A stretch of 64,000 nt of DNA from Palleronia rufa (GTDB lineage Bacteria > Pseudomonadota > Alphaproteobacteria > Rhodobacterales > Rhodobacteraceae): assembly GCF_000743715.1 (NCBI RefSeq), contig NZ_JQEY01000001.1, positions 639,665 through 703,664 of the forward strand, read 5' to 3'. A program made the position numbers and the translations under genes. The notes under the pieces are model-generated. The model was not told where the DNA came from. It searched no databases and saw nothing but the letters and a program-made list of their open reading frames with translations. Positions 45,671 to 53,925 of this stretch are shown piece after piece; position 1 is the stretch's first letter, and every line of letters starts with the position of its first letter.

Positions 45671-46161
45671 TTCCGATACAAGCAGACCCGCGGCCTGCCG
45701 TATCAAGCTCGCCGTGCGCGCCGGGCCCCACTTTCTGCACATGCCGTATTTTTGGGCCCCCATCCGTCGAGACGCTCAAGACGATAGCGGAAACGTTGCT
45801 TAGCTGCTGACAATCAGCAGATCCCAAGCCGCCCCAGAAACCGAAATTCGCGGGTCAGCCGAGGAGACTCCCAGGCCCGAAAATGTTGATTTCCACAGGG
45901 TCGCGCCGTCCGGACCGCACGTGACAGGCCGTGTCGCAGGCTCCAACCGGTTATCGATCGCGGCCAAGTCAAGGAAGTCGGCTCCTTATCTGCCGGGGTC
46001 TTGACGTTATCCGAAGCCTCGCAGTGCCGCATTGCGATGGCGTACGGGGCTGATTGTCTGGAATGTCATTCAAGGGATTGATACGGTTTGCCTGCGAAAC
46101 CCGCGCGCTTCGTTCGGCAGCCAATGCCGGTGTCGCGAGCTCCTTCCAACACGCCGGCGTC
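45671..46161. other. Intergenic region between riboswitch and rutR
   Basis: Contains the presumed promoter of the guanidine operon (minus strand) and the 3' flank of rutR. A 72-residue minus-strand frame (45814-46032) has no known domain. No tRNA, repeat array or conserved gene is evident. Confidence 0.4.
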
Positions 46162-46761
46162 TTACCGCACCGACAGCATCCGTCGGAACAGGGCGTCCAG
46201 GTGGGTTGCGGCGCTGTCGAATGGGTCGGTGTCGCCCAGCACCGCCCGCACCTGCACGTCGAAATCGGCGTAGTGCTGGGTCAGCGCCCAGATCGAGATG
46301 ATGGTCTGGCGGCCGTCCACCGGCGCGATGCGGCCCTCCGCAGCCCAGGTCTCGATCAGGTCGGACTTTTCGCTCACCAGGCGCTGGAGTTCCCCGGTCA
46401 GGTGTCCCATCATCACCGGCGCGCCGCGCAGGATCTCTCCGGCAAAAAGGCGGCTCTCGCGCGGCATCTGCCGCGATAGGTCCAGCTTGCGGCGCATGTA
46501 GGCCAACAGCTCCTCGACCGGATCGCCCGCCGGATCCAGAGCGATCAGCGGGTCGAGCCAGGTGGCCAGGAGGCCGGTCAGCAGATCCTCGTAGATCGCC
46601 TCCTTGGACGGGTAGTAGTAGAGCAGGTTGGGCTTCGACAGGCCCGCCTCTCCGGCGATGGCGTCCAGGGTCGCGCCGCCGAACCCCTGGCGGGAGAACA
46701 CCTCCAGCGCGGCCTCGCGGATGGCGGCGCGGTTGCGCGTCTGGATGCGGGTTTCGGTCAC
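46162..46761 (-). CDS. rutR: RutR-like TetR-family regulator of pyrimidine use
   Basis: A 199-residue repressor matching RutR across its length: AIREAALEVFSRQGFGGATL, EAGLSKPNLLYYYPSKEAIY, MPRESRLFAGEILRGAPVMM and IISIWALTQHYADFDVQVRA. RutR binds uracil and thymine and releases operators of the form TTGACCA-N2-TGGTCAA. Such a site lies 121 bp upstream, next to the hydrolase gene transcribed away from it. Start is uncertain: GTG 46761 gives the family length, while an ATG at 46815 adds 18 residues. Confidence 0.88.
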   Translation of the reverse strand: MTETRIQTRNRAAIREAALEVFSRQGFGGATLDAIAGEAGLSKPNLLYYYPSKEAIYEDLLTGLLATWLDPLIALDPAGDPVEELLAYMRRKLDLSRQMPRESRLFAGEILRGAPVMMGHLTGELQRLVSEKSDLIETWAAEGRIAPVDGRQTIISIWALTQHYADFDVQVRAVLGDTDPFDSAATHLDALFRRMLSVR

Positions 46762-46881
46762 GGCAAACGCCCCGGCCCGGCGATGCGCAGCCCAGGGATG
46801 CGGCACCCGGCGCATGGATCTGGGGCGGAAACGTCTTCCATACGCGCGAACCTTGACTGACCCCGGCTCTCTGGTAGCGTC

Positions 46882-46903
46882 AATTTGACCGGTTGGTCAA
46901 ATT
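46882..46903. promoter_or_regulatory. RutR box
   Basis: AATTTGACCGGTTGGTCAAATT is a near-perfect palindrome with arms TTTGACC and GGTCAAA and is the RutR operator pattern. It sits 24 bp before the pyrimidine hydrolase start codon and between two divergent genes, so RutR could control both itself and the catabolic operon. Confidence 0.75.
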
Positions 46904-46926
46904 GCATCGCAGCACGGAGACCACCC

Positions 46927-48186
46927 ATGGCCCCATCCGCCGCTCCCGGAGAGAACATGCGCGTCGATGGCGACCGGCTCTGGGACGCGCTGATGGAAAT
47001 GGCCCGGATCGGTCCCGGCGTCGCGGGCGGCAACAACCGCCAGACGCTGACCGATGCCGATGCCGAGGGCCGCGCGCTCTTCCGGACCTGGTGCGAAGAG
47101 GCCGGTTGCACCATGGGAATCGACAGCCTGGGCACGATGTTCGCGCGGCGCGAGGGGTCGGACCCGGACGCCCTGCCGGTCTATGTGGGCAGCCATCTCG
47201 ACACCCAGCCAACGGGCGGAAAGTACGATGGCGTGCTGGGCGTGCTCGGCGGGCTGGAGATCGTGCGGACGCTGAACGACCTCGGCATCCGCACGAAGCA
47301 TCCCATCGTCGTCACGAACTGGACCAATGAGGAGGGCACCCGCTTCGCCCCCGCCATGCTGGCCTCCGGCGTCTTCGCGGGTGTCCATGACCAGGCCTGG
47401 GCCGAGGACCGGACCGACGCCAGGGGACTGCGGTTCGGCGATGAGCTGGACCGGATTGGCTGGCGCGGCGATGAGGAGGTCGGCGCGCGCAGGATGCACG
47501 CCTTTTTCGAGCTGCATATCGAGCAGGGCCCGATCCTGGAGGCCGAGGGCAAGCAGATCGGCGTCGTCACCCATGGCCAGGGACTGTGGTGGCTGCAGAT
47601 CACGCTGACCGGCAAGGACGCCCATACCGGCTCGACCCCCATGGAGATGCGCGCCAACGCGGGCCTGGGCATGGCGCGGATCCTTGAACTCGTCCACCGG
47701 ATCGCCATGGAGAACCAGCCGGATGCCGTGGGCGCCGCGGGCCATATCGACGTCTACCCCAACTCGCGCAACGTGATCCCCGGCAAGGTCGTGTTCACGG
47801 TCGATTTCAGGTCTCCCGACCGCGACAAGCTGGACGGGATGAAGGCGCGGCTGGAGGCCGAGGCGCCCGAGATCGCCGCGGATCTGGGCCTGGGTTTCGA
47901 GATCGAGGAGGCCGGTCATTTCGATCCCGTGACCTTCGATCCAGGCTGTGTGTCCGCCGTGCGCGACGCGGCCGACCGGCTGGGCTACGCGCATCGCGAC
48001 ATCGTGTCCGGCGCCGGCCACGACGCCTGCTGGATCAACCGGGTCGCGCCCACGGCCATGGTGATGTGCCCCTGCGTGGACGGGCTGTCCCATAACGAGG
48101 CAGAGGAAATCACCAAGGACTGGGCCACGGCGGGGGCGGACGTGCTGCTCCATGCGGTCACGGAAACCGCCGGGATCGTTACTTGA
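46927..48186 (+). CDS. M20-family amidohydrolase (beta-ureidopropionase candidate)
   Basis: A 419-residue binuclear metal hydrolase of the hydantoinase/carbamoylase family. Ligands: His and Asp in VGSHLDTQPTGGKYDGVLGV, the Glu pair in TNWTNEEGTRFAP, His in MHAFFELHIEQGPILE, and a C-terminal His in VDGLSHNEAEEI. With dihydropyrimidinase and preTA next to it, it likely cleaves N-carbamoyl-beta-alanine to beta-alanine, CO2 and ammonium. I chose ATG 46927 after GGAGA; a longer frame would start inside the operator. N-carbamoyl-L-amino-acid hydrolase is the alternative. Confidence 0.85.
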   Translation: MAPSAAPGENMRVDGDRLWDALMEMARIGPGVAGGNNRQTLTDADAEGRALFRTWCEEAGCTMGIDSLGTMFARREGSDPDALPVYVGSHLDTQPTGGKYDGVLGVLGGLEIVRTLNDLGIRTKHPIVVTNWTNEEGTRFAPAMLASGVFAGVHDQAWAEDRTDARGLRFGDELDRIGWRGDEEVGARRMHAFFELHIEQGPILEAEGKQIGVVTHGQGLWWLQITLTGKDAHTGSTPMEMRANAGLGMARILELVHRIAMENQPDAVGAAGHIDVYPNSRNVIPGKVVFTVDFRSPDRDKLDGMKARLEAEAPEIAADLGLGFEIEEAGHFDPVTFDPGCVSAVRDAADRLGYAHRDIVSGAGHDACWINRVAPTAMVMCPCVDGLSHNEAEEITKDWATAGADVLLHAVTETAGIVT

Positions 48187-48276
48187 CGGCGCGGTGCGGC
48201 CATTGCCCCCGCCCCGCAATGCGCGCACTCTGCGCCGGACCGCATGTGCGGCGGGCAATGCCGAAGGAGATCCCGG

Positions 48277-48546
48277 ATGACGTCGAAATGGGGCGCTGCG
48301 ACGCTGTTCGCTCTGACGCTGGGGGCATGTACCGGCGGGGCCACGATCGACGATGGCGACACGGGCGTGCGACGCGTTGGCGACACAATCGTTGTCGAGG
48401 ATGTCGCCGGTCCGACGCTGATCGTGGACGCGAACGGCTGTCAGGCGATCATCCCGCCCGGAGCGACCGCCGGAGAGTTCGTCCGCGACGGGGCCGGCAA
48501 TCCGGTCTGCACGGGCTCCGGATTCGCCCTGCTACCGCAACGCTGA
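48277..48546 (+). CDS. Small lipoprotein
   Basis: An 89-residue protein with a lipoprotein signal (WGAATLFALTLGACTGG; lipobox LGAC) and a short domain (GDTIVVEDVAGPTLIVDANG then CQAII). AAGGAG precedes ATG 48277. The domain resembles small outer-membrane-linked proteins but I cannot name it. It lies between the two pyrimidine hydrolase genes, on the same strand. Confidence 0.6.
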   Translation: MTSKWGAATLFALTLGACTGGATIDDGDTGVRRVGDTIVVEDVAGPTLIVDANGCQAIIPPGATAGEFVRDGAGNPVCTGSGFALLPQR

Positions 48547-48603
48547 TGGGGGGCCGGCCCCGTTCCGGCCATGTCGGGGATCGACCCGCAGGAGCGACAT
48601 GAC

Positions 48604-50058
48604 ATGACAACGGTCATCAAGAACGGCACGATCGTCACCCACGACCTGACCTATGGCGCCGATATCGCCATCGAGGGCGGCCGGATCGCCCGGATCGGCC
48701 CCGACCTGACCGGCGACGAGGTCCTCGACGCCACCGGCTGCTACGTGATGCCGGGCGGGATCGATCCGCATACGCATCTGGAGATGCCCTTCATGGGCAC
48801 CTACTCCGCCGACGATTTCGACTCCGGCACCCGCGCGGCCCTGGCCGGCGGGACCACCATGGTGGTGGATTTCGCCCTGCCCTCGCCCGGGCAGGGCCTG
48901 CTCGACGCGCTGAAGATGTGGGACAACAAGTCGACGCGCGCCCATTGCGACTACTCGTTCCACATGGCCGTGACCTGGTGGGGCGAACAGGTCTTCGACG
49001 AGATGGAGACCGTCGTTCGGACGCGCGGCATCAACACCTTCAAGCACTTCATGGCCTACAAGGGCGCGCTGATGGTGCAGGACGACGAGATGTACGCCTC
49101 GTTCCAGCGGCTGGCCGAACTGGGCGCCATCGCGCTGGTGCATGCCGAGAACGGCGACGTTGTGGCCGACCTCTCGGCGCGGCTTCTGGCCGAGGGCAAC
49201 ACCGGCCCCGAGGGCCACGCCTATTCCCGTCCGCCCCAGGTCGAGGGCGAGGCCACCAACCGGGCCATCATGATCGCCGACATGGCCGGTGTGCCGCTCT
49301 ACGTGGTCCACACCTCGTGTGAGGACAGCCACGAGGCGATCCGCCGCGCGCGCCAGCAGGGCAAGCGGGTCTGGGGCGAGCCGCTGATCCAGCACCTGAC
49401 ACTCGACGAGAGCGAGTATTTCAACGCCGACTGGGACCACGCGGCCCGGCGCGTCATGTCGCCGCCGTTCCGCGACAAGCGGCATCAGGACAGTCTCTGG
49501 GCCGGGTTGCAGTCGGGATCGCTGTCGGTGGTGGCGACGGACCACTGCGCCTTCACCACCGAACAGAAGCGCAACGGCCTGGGCGATTTCACCAAGATCC
49601 CCAACGGCACCGGCGGGCTGGAGGATCGGTTGCCGATGCTCTGGACCCACGGCGTCGCCACGGGACGGCTGACACCCAACGAATTCGTCGCCGTGACATC
49701 GACCAACATCGCCAAGATCCTGAACTGCTACCCGAAGAAGGGGGCGATCCTGGTCGGCGCTGATGCCGATCTGGTCGTGTGGGATCCGGAACGGGAAAAG
49801 ACCATCACCGCCTCGGCGCAGCAATCGGCCATCGACTACAACGTGTTCGAAGGCCAGCACGTCAAGGGCCTGCCGCGCTACACGCTCTCGCGCGGGCGGG
49901 TCATGGTGACCGAGGGCGAGATCAGCGGCCAGGAGGGCCACGGCCAGTTCGTGCCCCGCGCGCCGAAGGGATCGGTGAACCGCGCGCTGTCCTCGTGGAA
50001 GGCCCTGACCGCGCCGCGCCCGGTGGAGCGGTCGGGCATCCCGGCCAGCGGGGTGTAA
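48604..50058 (+). CDS. hydA: Dihydropyrimidinase
   Basis: A 484-residue amidohydrolase that opens dihydrouracil or dihydrothymine to the N-carbamoyl beta-amino acid. Metal ligands: GGIDPHTHLEMPFMGTYSAD (HxH), carboxylated Lys in FKHFMAYKGALM, His in ALVHAENGDVVADL, His in YVVHTSCEDSHEAI, and Asp in VVATDHCAFTTEQK. Length is normal. ATG 48604 was chosen over 48571 for the family start (MTTVIKNG) with CAGGAG upstream. Confidence 0.93.
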   Translation: MTTVIKNGTIVTHDLTYGADIAIEGGRIARIGPDLTGDEVLDATGCYVMPGGIDPHTHLEMPFMGTYSADDFDSGTRAALAGGTTMVVDFALPSPGQGLLDALKMWDNKSTRAHCDYSFHMAVTWWGEQVFDEMETVVRTRGINTFKHFMAYKGALMVQDDEMYASFQRLAELGAIALVHAENGDVVADLSARLLAEGNTGPEGHAYSRPPQVEGEATNRAIMIADMAGVPLYVVHTSCEDSHEAIRRARQQGKRVWGEPLIQHLTLDESEYFNADWDHAARRVMSPPFRDKRHQDSLWAGLQSGSLSVVATDHCAFTTEQKRNGLGDFTKIPNGTGGLEDRLPMLWTHGVATGRLTPNEFVAVTSTNIAKILNCYPKKGAILVGADADLVVWDPEREKTITASAQQSAIDYNVFEGQHVKGLPRYTLSRGRVMVTEGEISGQEGHGQFVPRAPKGSVNRALSSWKALTAPRPVERSGIPASGV

Positions 50059-50957
50059 TGACGCCGTTCCAGGGTCTCTCGGCCTTTCCGGTCACGCCCC
50101 TCGACGCGGACGGCGCCGTGGCGCCCGACCGGCTGGCGCGGCTCGTCGCGCGGATCGCGAAGACCGGCGCGGCCTCCATCGGCGTGCTCGGCTCGACCGG
50201 CAGCTACGCCTATCTGGTCTCCGACGCGCGCGCCCGGGCGCTGGAGGTGGCGATCGGCGCGGCGGGCGGCACGCCGGTTCTCGCCGGAATCGGCGCGCTC
50301 GCCACCCGAGACGTGGTGCGCCATGCGCGGGATGCCGAAGCCGCGGGCGCGGCCGGCCTGATTCTCGCGCCTGTCTCCTATCTGCCGCTGACCGACGACG
50401 AGGTGTTCGGCCTTTTCGCCGATGCGAGCGAGGCGACGGACCTTCCGATCTGCGTCTACAACAACCCCATCACGACGGGATTCACCGTCTCGGAGGCGCT
50501 TCTGGCCCGCCTCGCGACGATCCCGGGGGTCGTCGCGGTCAAGAACCCGGCGCCTGCGGACGGCGATTTCGGGGCCGGGATCGCGCGGTTGCGCGCCGCG
50601 CTGCCGGCGGACTTCTCGCTCGGCCAGTCGGGCGACGCGGCCATCGCGGCGGCCCTGTCGGCGCCGCTGGACGCCTTCTATTCGGTCTTCGCGGGCGCGT
50701 TCCCCGAGACCGGCGCCGCGCTCTGGGCGGCGCGCTCGGACCCGGCCGCGCTCGGCGCGCTCAACGCCCGGCTGGCCCCGCTCTGGGCGGTGTTCCGGCG
50801 GCATGGCGGCATCCGCGTGGTGCACGAGGCGGTGGAGATGCTCGGCCTCGGCCCCGCGATCCCGCCACGCCCCCTGCGCCCGCTCGACGCCGACGCCCGG
50901 CACGACCTGCGCGGCGCGCTTCTGGCGGCGGGCCTCCTGGAAAGCCGCGCGGCATGA
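50058..50957 (+). CDS. DapA/NanA-family aldolase-like protein in pyrimidine operon
   Basis: A 299-residue TIM-barrel protein. It has the Schiff-base Lys in IPGVVAVKNPAPADGDFGAG and the Tyr in DLPICVYNNPITTGF. The family G-T-T-G-E near residue 45 is GSTGSYAYL here, so the conserved Glu is absent. Its start overlaps the dihydropyrimidinase stop (TAATG), so it is part of the operon. Substrate unknown. Activity on a product of thymine or uracil breakdown is plausible but unproven. Confidence 0.75.
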   Translation: MTPFQGLSAFPVTPLDADGAVAPDRLARLVARIAKTGAASIGVLGSTGSYAYLVSDARARALEVAIGAAGGTPVLAGIGALATRDVVRHARDAEAAGAAGLILAPVSYLPLTDDEVFGLFADASEATDLPICVYNNPITTGFTVSEALLARLATIPGVVAVKNPAPADGDFGAGIARLRAALPADFSLGQSGDAAIAAALSAPLDAFYSVFAGAFPETGAALWAARSDPAALGALNARLAPLWAVFRRHGGIRVVHEAVEMLGLGPAIPPRPLRPLDADARHDLRGALLAAGLLESRAA

Positions 50958-51733
50958 GCGATCCGGTGGTGCGGGCCGACGCCCTCGACCTCACCTTCCG
51001 GACGGGCGACGGGCCCGTCCAGGCTTTGAAGGACGTGTCCCTCGACATCGGGCGGGGCGAGTTCGTCGGCTTCATCGGCCCGTCGGGCTGCGGCAAGACC
51101 ACGTTCCTGCGCTGCGTTGCGGGCCTGGAGACCCCGACCGGCGGCACGCTGACGGTCAACGGCATGACCCCGGACGAGGCCCGCCGCGCCCGCGCCTATG
51201 GCTACGTGTTCCAGGCGGCCGGGCTCTACCCCTGGCGGACCATCGGCGGCAACGTCCGTCTGCCGCTGGAAATCATGGGGTTCTCCCGCGCCGAACGGGC
51301 GCGCCGGGTGCGCGAGACCCTGGCCTTGGTGGAACTCGACGGGTTCGAAAAGAAATACCCCTGGCAGCTTTCGGGGGGCATGCAGCAGCGCGCCTCCATC
51401 GCGCGGGCGCTCAGCTTCGACGCGGACCTGCTGCTGATGGACGAGCCCTTCGGCGCGCTGGACGAGATCGTGCGCGATCGGCTGAACGAGGAGCTTCTGG
51501 GCCTCTGGGACCGCACCGGCAAGACCATGCTCTTCGTCACCCATTCGATCCCCGAGGCGGTGTATCTCTCGACCCGGATCGTGGTGATGAGCCCGCGTCC
51601 GGGGCGCATCACCGACGTGATCGACAGCCCCCTGCCCCGCGACCGCCCGCTCGACATCCGCGACACCCCCGAGTTCATCCGGATCGCCCACCGGGTCCGC
51701 GAGGGCCTGCGCGCCGGGATGGACGCGGCGTGA
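50954..51733 (+). CDS. ABC transporter ATP-binding protein, pyrimidine-type importer
   Basis: A 259-residue ATPase of the nitrate/taurine group. Walker A FIGPSGCGKTTFLRCVAG, Q-loop GYVFQAAGLYPWRTIGGNVR, signature LSGGMQQRASIARALSFDAD, Walker B LLLMDEPFGALDEIVRD and switch His in LFVTHSIPEAVYLS. The start overlaps the previous stop (ATGA). It probably powers uptake of a pyrimidine or related ring, given the operon. Confidence 0.9.
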   Translation: MSDPVVRADALDLTFRTGDGPVQALKDVSLDIGRGEFVGFIGPSGCGKTTFLRCVAGLETPTGGTLTVNGMTPDEARRARAYGYVFQAAGLYPWRTIGGNVRLPLEIMGFSRAERARRVRETLALVELDGFEKKYPWQLSGGMQQRASIARALSFDADLLLMDEPFGALDEIVRDRLNEELLGLWDRTGKTMLFVTHSIPEAVYLSTRIVVMSPRPGRITDVIDSPLPRDRPLDIRDTPEFIRIAHRVREGLRAGMDAA

Positions 51734-51992
51734 CGGATAGGTGTTCGACATCGTCTGGGTCCGCGATCGGCGCGGGGCGGATGGCAGACCCGCAGGACCT
51801 TGGCTCGGCGTGGTGGACGCATCGGCAGAGGCAGGGACATCGAACGGTGCAGCGAAGCCTGTCCGGCAGAGCCGGGCGCAAAATCCGAACGCAGCGGAGA
51901 GATGCCTTTCCCGGCGCACCCTTCGCGATGGGACGGGCAGCGGGCGCCCTGCGGAAGATCGGCAGGATGACTGCGGGGCGGGCGTGTCGCGA
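51734..51992. other. 259-bp gap inside the ABC operon
   Basis: All other genes here are joined by 1-4 bp overlaps, but 259 bp separate the ATPase from the first permease. The gap is open in the permease frame from 51741, yet the translation is low-complexity Arg/Ala/Gly and has no signal or membrane part. No inverted repeat or transposase match is seen. It may be a decayed insertion. Confidence 0.4.
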
Positions 51993-52994
51993 ATGATCGA
52001 CCGGCCTTTCCTCTCGGCGCCGGGCGCCGGGATCGGCCGCTCCGGCCGGGTCGCGCTGTGGGTTCGGGCGCGGGGGCTGTCGGTCCTGCCGGTCCTGACC
52101 GTGGTCGCGGCCCTGCTGGCGCTGTGGTATCTGGCCTGCATCCCGATGAACGCCGCGCAATCGGTGACCGATGCGGCCCGCGCCGACATCGCCGTCACGC
52201 CCGACAGCGCCCGCGACCGGCGCTCCATGTCCGGCCTGGCGCTGGCCCTCGCCAACCCGGGCGTCGCGGCCCGTTCGGCCTTCACCCAGGCCCGCCCCCG
52301 CCTGCCCGCCCCGCACCAGGTGGCGCGAGAGCTCTGGGCCACCACGGCCCTGGTGTCCCCCACCTCGAACCGGAGCCTGATCCACCACGCCTGGGTCACT
52401 CTTTCGGCCACGCTGCTGGGCTTCGTCATCGGCACCGGTCTGGGGATCGTGCTGGCCACCGGCATCGTCCATTCCCGGGTCATGGACCTCAGCGTGATGC
52501 CCTGGGCCATCGTCAGCCAGACCGTGCCGATCATCGCCATCGCGCCGATGATCATCGTCGTGCTCTATTCCATCGGCATCGAGGGGATCCTGCCCAAGGC
52601 GGTGATCTCCGCCTACCTGTCGTTCTTTCCCGCCGTGGTCGGCATGGTGAAGGGGCTGCGCTCGCCCGACCGGATGCAGCTGGACCTGCTTCGGACCTAC
52701 GCCGCCAGCGGGGCGGCGACGTTCCTGAAACTGCGGCTGCCCGCCTCGCTGCCCTATCTCTTTGCCTCGCTCAAGATCGGCATCGCGGCCAGCCTTGTGG
52801 GCGCCATCGTGGGTGAACTGCCCACCGGCGCCGTCGCCGGGCTGGGCGCGCGGCTGCTGGCGGGCAGCTATTACGGGCAGACCGTGCAGATCTGGGCCGC
52901 GCTCGTCGCGGCCGCGATCCTGGCGGCACTTGCGGTGGGCGCCATCGGGGTGATCGAACGGATCACCCTGTCGCGCCTGGGCCTGCGGCTGTGA
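51993..52994 (+). CDS. ABC transporter permease
   Basis: A 333-residue permease starting MIDRPFLSAP. After one N-terminal helix (VLPVLTVVAALLALWYLACI) comes an unusually long polar loop of about 90 residues, then the five-helix core of the SsuC/TauC class, with MQLDLLRTYAASGAATFLKL as the coupling EAA-like motif. It overlaps the next permease gene by 4 bp (GTGA). ATG 51993 is chosen as the first start that gives the family topology. Confidence 0.8.
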   Translation: MIDRPFLSAPGAGIGRSGRVALWVRARGLSVLPVLTVVAALLALWYLACIPMNAAQSVTDAARADIAVTPDSARDRRSMSGLALALANPGVAARSAFTQARPRLPAPHQVARELWATTALVSPTSNRSLIHHAWVTLSATLLGFVIGTGLGIVLATGIVHSRVMDLSVMPWAIVSQTVPIIAIAPMIIVVLYSIGIEGILPKAVISAYLSFFPAVVGMVKGLRSPDRMQLDLLRTYAASGAATFLKLRLPASLPYLFASLKIGIAASLVGAIVGELPTGAVAGLGARLLAGSYYGQTVQIWAALVAAAILAALAVGAIGVIERITLSRLGLRL

Positions 52995-53893
52995 CCGCCC
53001 TTGCCCGCCCCGCCCCGATCGCGGCCGCCCTTGCCCTGGTGCTGCTGGCGTTGGTCTCTCCCCGCGCCGTTCCGATCCTGGCCCTTTGGCTGGCGGCGTT
53101 CGCGCTGAACCTGTGGCTTGCCGGCCGCGACACGCGGAGCGCGCGCATGGCCGTGCCGGCGATCTTCGGGGTCACGGTGCTGATCCTGTGGGAGATCACG
53201 GTGTGGCTCTACGCCGTCCCGGGCGTGATCCTGCCCGCCCCTACCGCCATCGCGGCGGCCTTCACGGCCAATCTCCGGACCCTCTGGGGAGACTTCGTGC
53301 AGACCTTCGTCAAGGGCGCGTTGTCGGGATATGCCATCGGCTGCCTCTCCGCCTTCGCGGTGGCATTGCTGGCCGACCGGTTCGCGTTCCTCAAGTCCGG
53401 GCTGCTGCCGGTGGGCAATTTCATGGCCGCCCTGCCCATCGTCGGCACCGCCCCGATCCTGGTGATGTGGTTCGGCTTCGACTGGCAGTCCAAGGCCGCC
53501 GTGGTCGTGGCGATGGTGTTCTTTCCCGTGCTGGTGAACACGGTCGCGGGGCTGACGGACACACAGGCGATGCAGCGCGACCTGATGCGGACCTATGGCG
53601 CGGGCTACTGGGCGACGCTGACCAAGCTGCGCCTGCCCGCCGCCATGCCGTTCGTCTTCAACGGGTTGAAGATCTCGACCACCCTGGCGCTGATCGGGGC
53701 GATCGTCGCGGAATTCTTCGGCAGTCCGATCCAGGGCGTGGGGTTTCGCATCTCGGTCTCGGTCGGCCAGCTGGCGCTCGACATGGTCTGGTCCGAAATC
53801 GTCGTCGCGGCCCTTGCGGGCAGCCTGTTCTACGGCATCATCGCCGCCATCGAGACCCGGGTGACCTTCTGGCACCCGTCCAACCGGGGATGA
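52991..53893 (+). CDS. ABC transporter permease, second subunit
   Basis: A 300-residue permease with two to three leading helices and the same core as its neighbour (MQRDLMRTYGAGYWATLTKL as the EAA-like loop, NGLKISTTLALIGAIVAEFF). Two different permeases suggest a heterodimeric channel. The start is GTG 52991. Confidence 0.85.
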   Translation: MTALARPAPIAAALALVLLALVSPRAVPILALWLAAFALNLWLAGRDTRSARMAVPAIFGVTVLILWEITVWLYAVPGVILPAPTAIAAAFTANLRTLWGDFVQTFVKGALSGYAIGCLSAFAVALLADRFAFLKSGLLPVGNFMAALPIVGTAPILVMWFGFDWQSKAAVVVAMVFFPVLVNTVAGLTDTQAMQRDLMRTYGAGYWATLTKLRLPAAMPFVFNGLKISTTLALIGAIVAEFFGSPIQGVGFRISVSVGQLALDMVWSEIVVAALAGSLFYGIIAAIETRVTFWHPSNRG

Positions 53894-53925
53894 CACCCGG
53901 ACCCATCCATCAGAGGAGAAACGAC

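Noticed and set aside
45814-46032. A 72-residue minus-strand frame upstream of the guanidine riboswitch
   Set aside because: No family match and no clear ribosome-binding site; it lies in the probable promoter region.
46897-48258. A 453-residue minus-strand frame opposite the M20 hydrolase gene
   Set aside because: Arg/His-rich shadow; the M20 metal ligands are on the plus strand.
51741-51992. N-terminal extension of the first pyrimidine-importer permease
   Set aside because: The translated segment is low complexity and not membrane-like; a normal start exists at 51993.
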